Part shown: in pieces, positions 62,454 through 64,000 of the stretch
Numbering within the stretch: position 1 is the first letter of the stretch
Layout: every line of letters begins with the position of its first letter
Assembly (NCBI GenBank): GCA_963969395.1
Contig: OZ017795.1
Location: forward strand, 42,389,063 to 42,453,062
Origin: Pseudoscleropodium purum
Lineage: Eukaryota; Streptophyta; Bryopsida; Hypnales; Brachytheciaceae
Length of the DNA stretch: 64,000 bases
Direction: 5' to 3'
The notes under the pieces: model-generated
Databases searched by the model: none
Seen by the model: the letters and a program-made list of their open reading frames with translations, nothing else
Told to the model about the DNA's origin: nothing
Program-made: the position numbers and the translations under genes

Positions 62454-63092
62454 ACCTAACCCCTAAATGCCCAAGGCCAGTTTTGAGCCTCTAGAAATTT
62501 GCTCTAAATTGAACAAAAAACTAACATTTTGATAAGTTGTGTCAATTTTTTTTAAATTGAAACCATACAAATTCAAACTAGACATGTTAGAAATCACATA
62601 GGAGAAAAAACACAACAATATCACTTATAAGTTCGAAGATTGTAATGAAGGTGACAAAACTATGAAAAATTTTCAATTCACTTTTCACAAGTCAAACCTA
62701 TAAAGTTGATGACCAAAACAATATGAGGTTTATTAAGGGCCTAACATAAATAACCCCAATCAATTTATGGCTTCTCAAAATCTACTTTACAATTTTTTTA
62801 AATGAGTTTTGAATGTGATTTTTTCTTCAAGTCCTAGTGTATTTGAGGCTCATTTACAAGAGCTCTTAACACTATGGAAAGTCAAGATTGCAATGAGTAC
62901 CTTTGTATAAAATCTTGAATAGAAAAATCACTATCATTTATTTTCAAGATTGGATTTTTGATGCTAAAACTAGACTTCAAGAAGAATCTTTCAAAAATAT
63001 AAATTACTAAAAATATAAATTTGGTTAGGTTTTAAGTAACTTCAAAATATTGTCGACACCATATTTTCGTGCTTTGGGCATTTAGGGATTAA
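62454..63092. mobile_element. TTAA-type inverted-repeat element upstream of the recycling factor gene
   Basis: The left border reads CTAACCCCTAAATGCCCAAGG. The right border on the minus strand reads TTAATCCCTAAATGCCCAAAG. The first 20 or so bases are complementary with only two or three differences, and the left TTAA has one transition. The 639-bp interior is AT-rich and non-coding. It aligns in reverse orientation with the copy in the last intron of the recycling factor gene. Confidence 0.75.
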
Positions 63093-64000
63093 GCAATTAC
63101 ACATATTTGGAATGCATGTTTTGAAAATGCGGAATTTTTCCCATGTACAAAAATAAAGTTTAGAAGGATTGCATATTTTTCCAGAATTTTATTATACAAA
63201 ATGTAATTATTATAAAAAAAATTTAGTGAAAGATTTTCTCTGACTTATAATGGTGATATAGCCCTTTCTATGGTAGAACCATCCATTTCCAACTAGGGAT
63301 CTATATCCAACCTATAGAATGTAACTATTTCCAATCAAAAACAAATTTTCAACCAAAGTTTTAAATGAGTTTTTTCTCTTTTTTAAAATTGGAACTAACT
63401 GACTAATTAAATCATGATACATGTTCCAAAGTGATGAGCGGGAAAGTAGTTCTGGAATGATCTAAATTAGAAGACTCTATATATTGGGTATAGGTTTAGA
63501 CCAATTGTCAACTTTCAAAATTGAAAATAATTTCAATTCAAAGTAGAAAATTACCAAAAAAAAATACAATCCCTATGATTTCTATTTTTTGACATGGTAG
63601 AAAATTTGCATTGCTTGATATTGCTCCAAAACATATGTGGAATCACTAAAATGATGAACTATGGATAGTTCTACCATATTTGTAGTCATAAGCTAATTGC
63701 AAAACAATCTAGGGCTAATTGCAATATTGAGAGCCTTGCAACCAATCATAATAAATCCCAACTACTTCAGAAGTTGTACTACAAGTTTATGAAAATATAG
63801 TAGCCTATAGATTAGAAATGGGGGAATGATGAAAAATGGATTGACTCCTATAAGCTGAACACCTCTAAGTCTTTGAGACAATTGGGATAGATGTCACCAC
63901 CAAGACAAGGTATATTAATCTATAAATGCTTGAGGTACCAAATTTTGAAATTGACAATACTTTGAAGTTAAATGAAACCTTAAAAAGTTACTATTTTGAA
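63093..64000. other. AT-rich spacer at the window end
   Basis: No gene, RNA or bounded repeat is recognised. Confidence 0.3.

Noticed and set aside
1..64000. CRISPR arrays, bacterial operons, tRNA or rRNA genes
   Set aside because: No regularly spaced short repeats, no cloverleaf with conserved T-loop sequence and no rRNA-like stretch was seen. The genes have spliceosomal introns.

Overview
This window looks like nuclear DNA of a land plant. The evidence is a chloroplast-type ribosome recycling factor split into many short GT-AG exons, an ANP/NPK1-type MAP3K, and an F-box protein of plant type. Small introns, gene islands of clearly higher GC set in very AT-rich spacer, and decayed DNA-transposon relics suggest a non-seed plant, perhaps a moss. 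That placement is inference; no organism-specific marker is visible.

Layout. About 0.48-2.9 kb (+): MAP3K of the ANP/NPK1 family in two exons. About 2.9-18 kb: AT-rich spacer with a minisatellite, an 82-bp AT microsatellite, a CACTA-like MITE, copies of a ~115-bp repeat and a hAT-like MITE with an 8-bp target duplication. About 18.2-21.3 kb: decayed PIF/Harbinger element (Myb/SANT-like ORF1 on +, transposase on -). About 22.9-30.9 kb: a TTAA-flanked element, a tandem array of the ~115-bp unit, a CACTA MITE and a pyrimidine-rich tract. About 31-35.5 kb (-): decayed L1-type LINE interrupted by a foldback element. About 37.4-38.4 kb: gene-like patch. 38.66-45.76 kb (-): Treslin/SLD3-type replication-initiation gene, eight exons. 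About 47-52.7 kb: AT-rich spacer with a decayed hAT-like transposase (-) and a second TTAA element. 53.5-54.7 kb (+): F-box protein. 57.0-61.6 kb (-): plastid ribosome recycling factor, eleven exons, with a TTAA-family element in its last intron and another element of the same subfamily upstream of the gene.

The four protein genes serve separate processes: cytokinesis/MAPK signalling, replication origin firing, ubiquitin ligase substrate choice and plastid translation. They form no operon or cluster. The most unusual pattern is a set of four elements whose ends read TTAA followed by CCCCTA-like inverted termini, the layout expected of piggyBac-type insertions. No RNA gene and no CRISPR array was seen. 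Exon coordinates were read by hand from splice signals, reading phase and family motifs.
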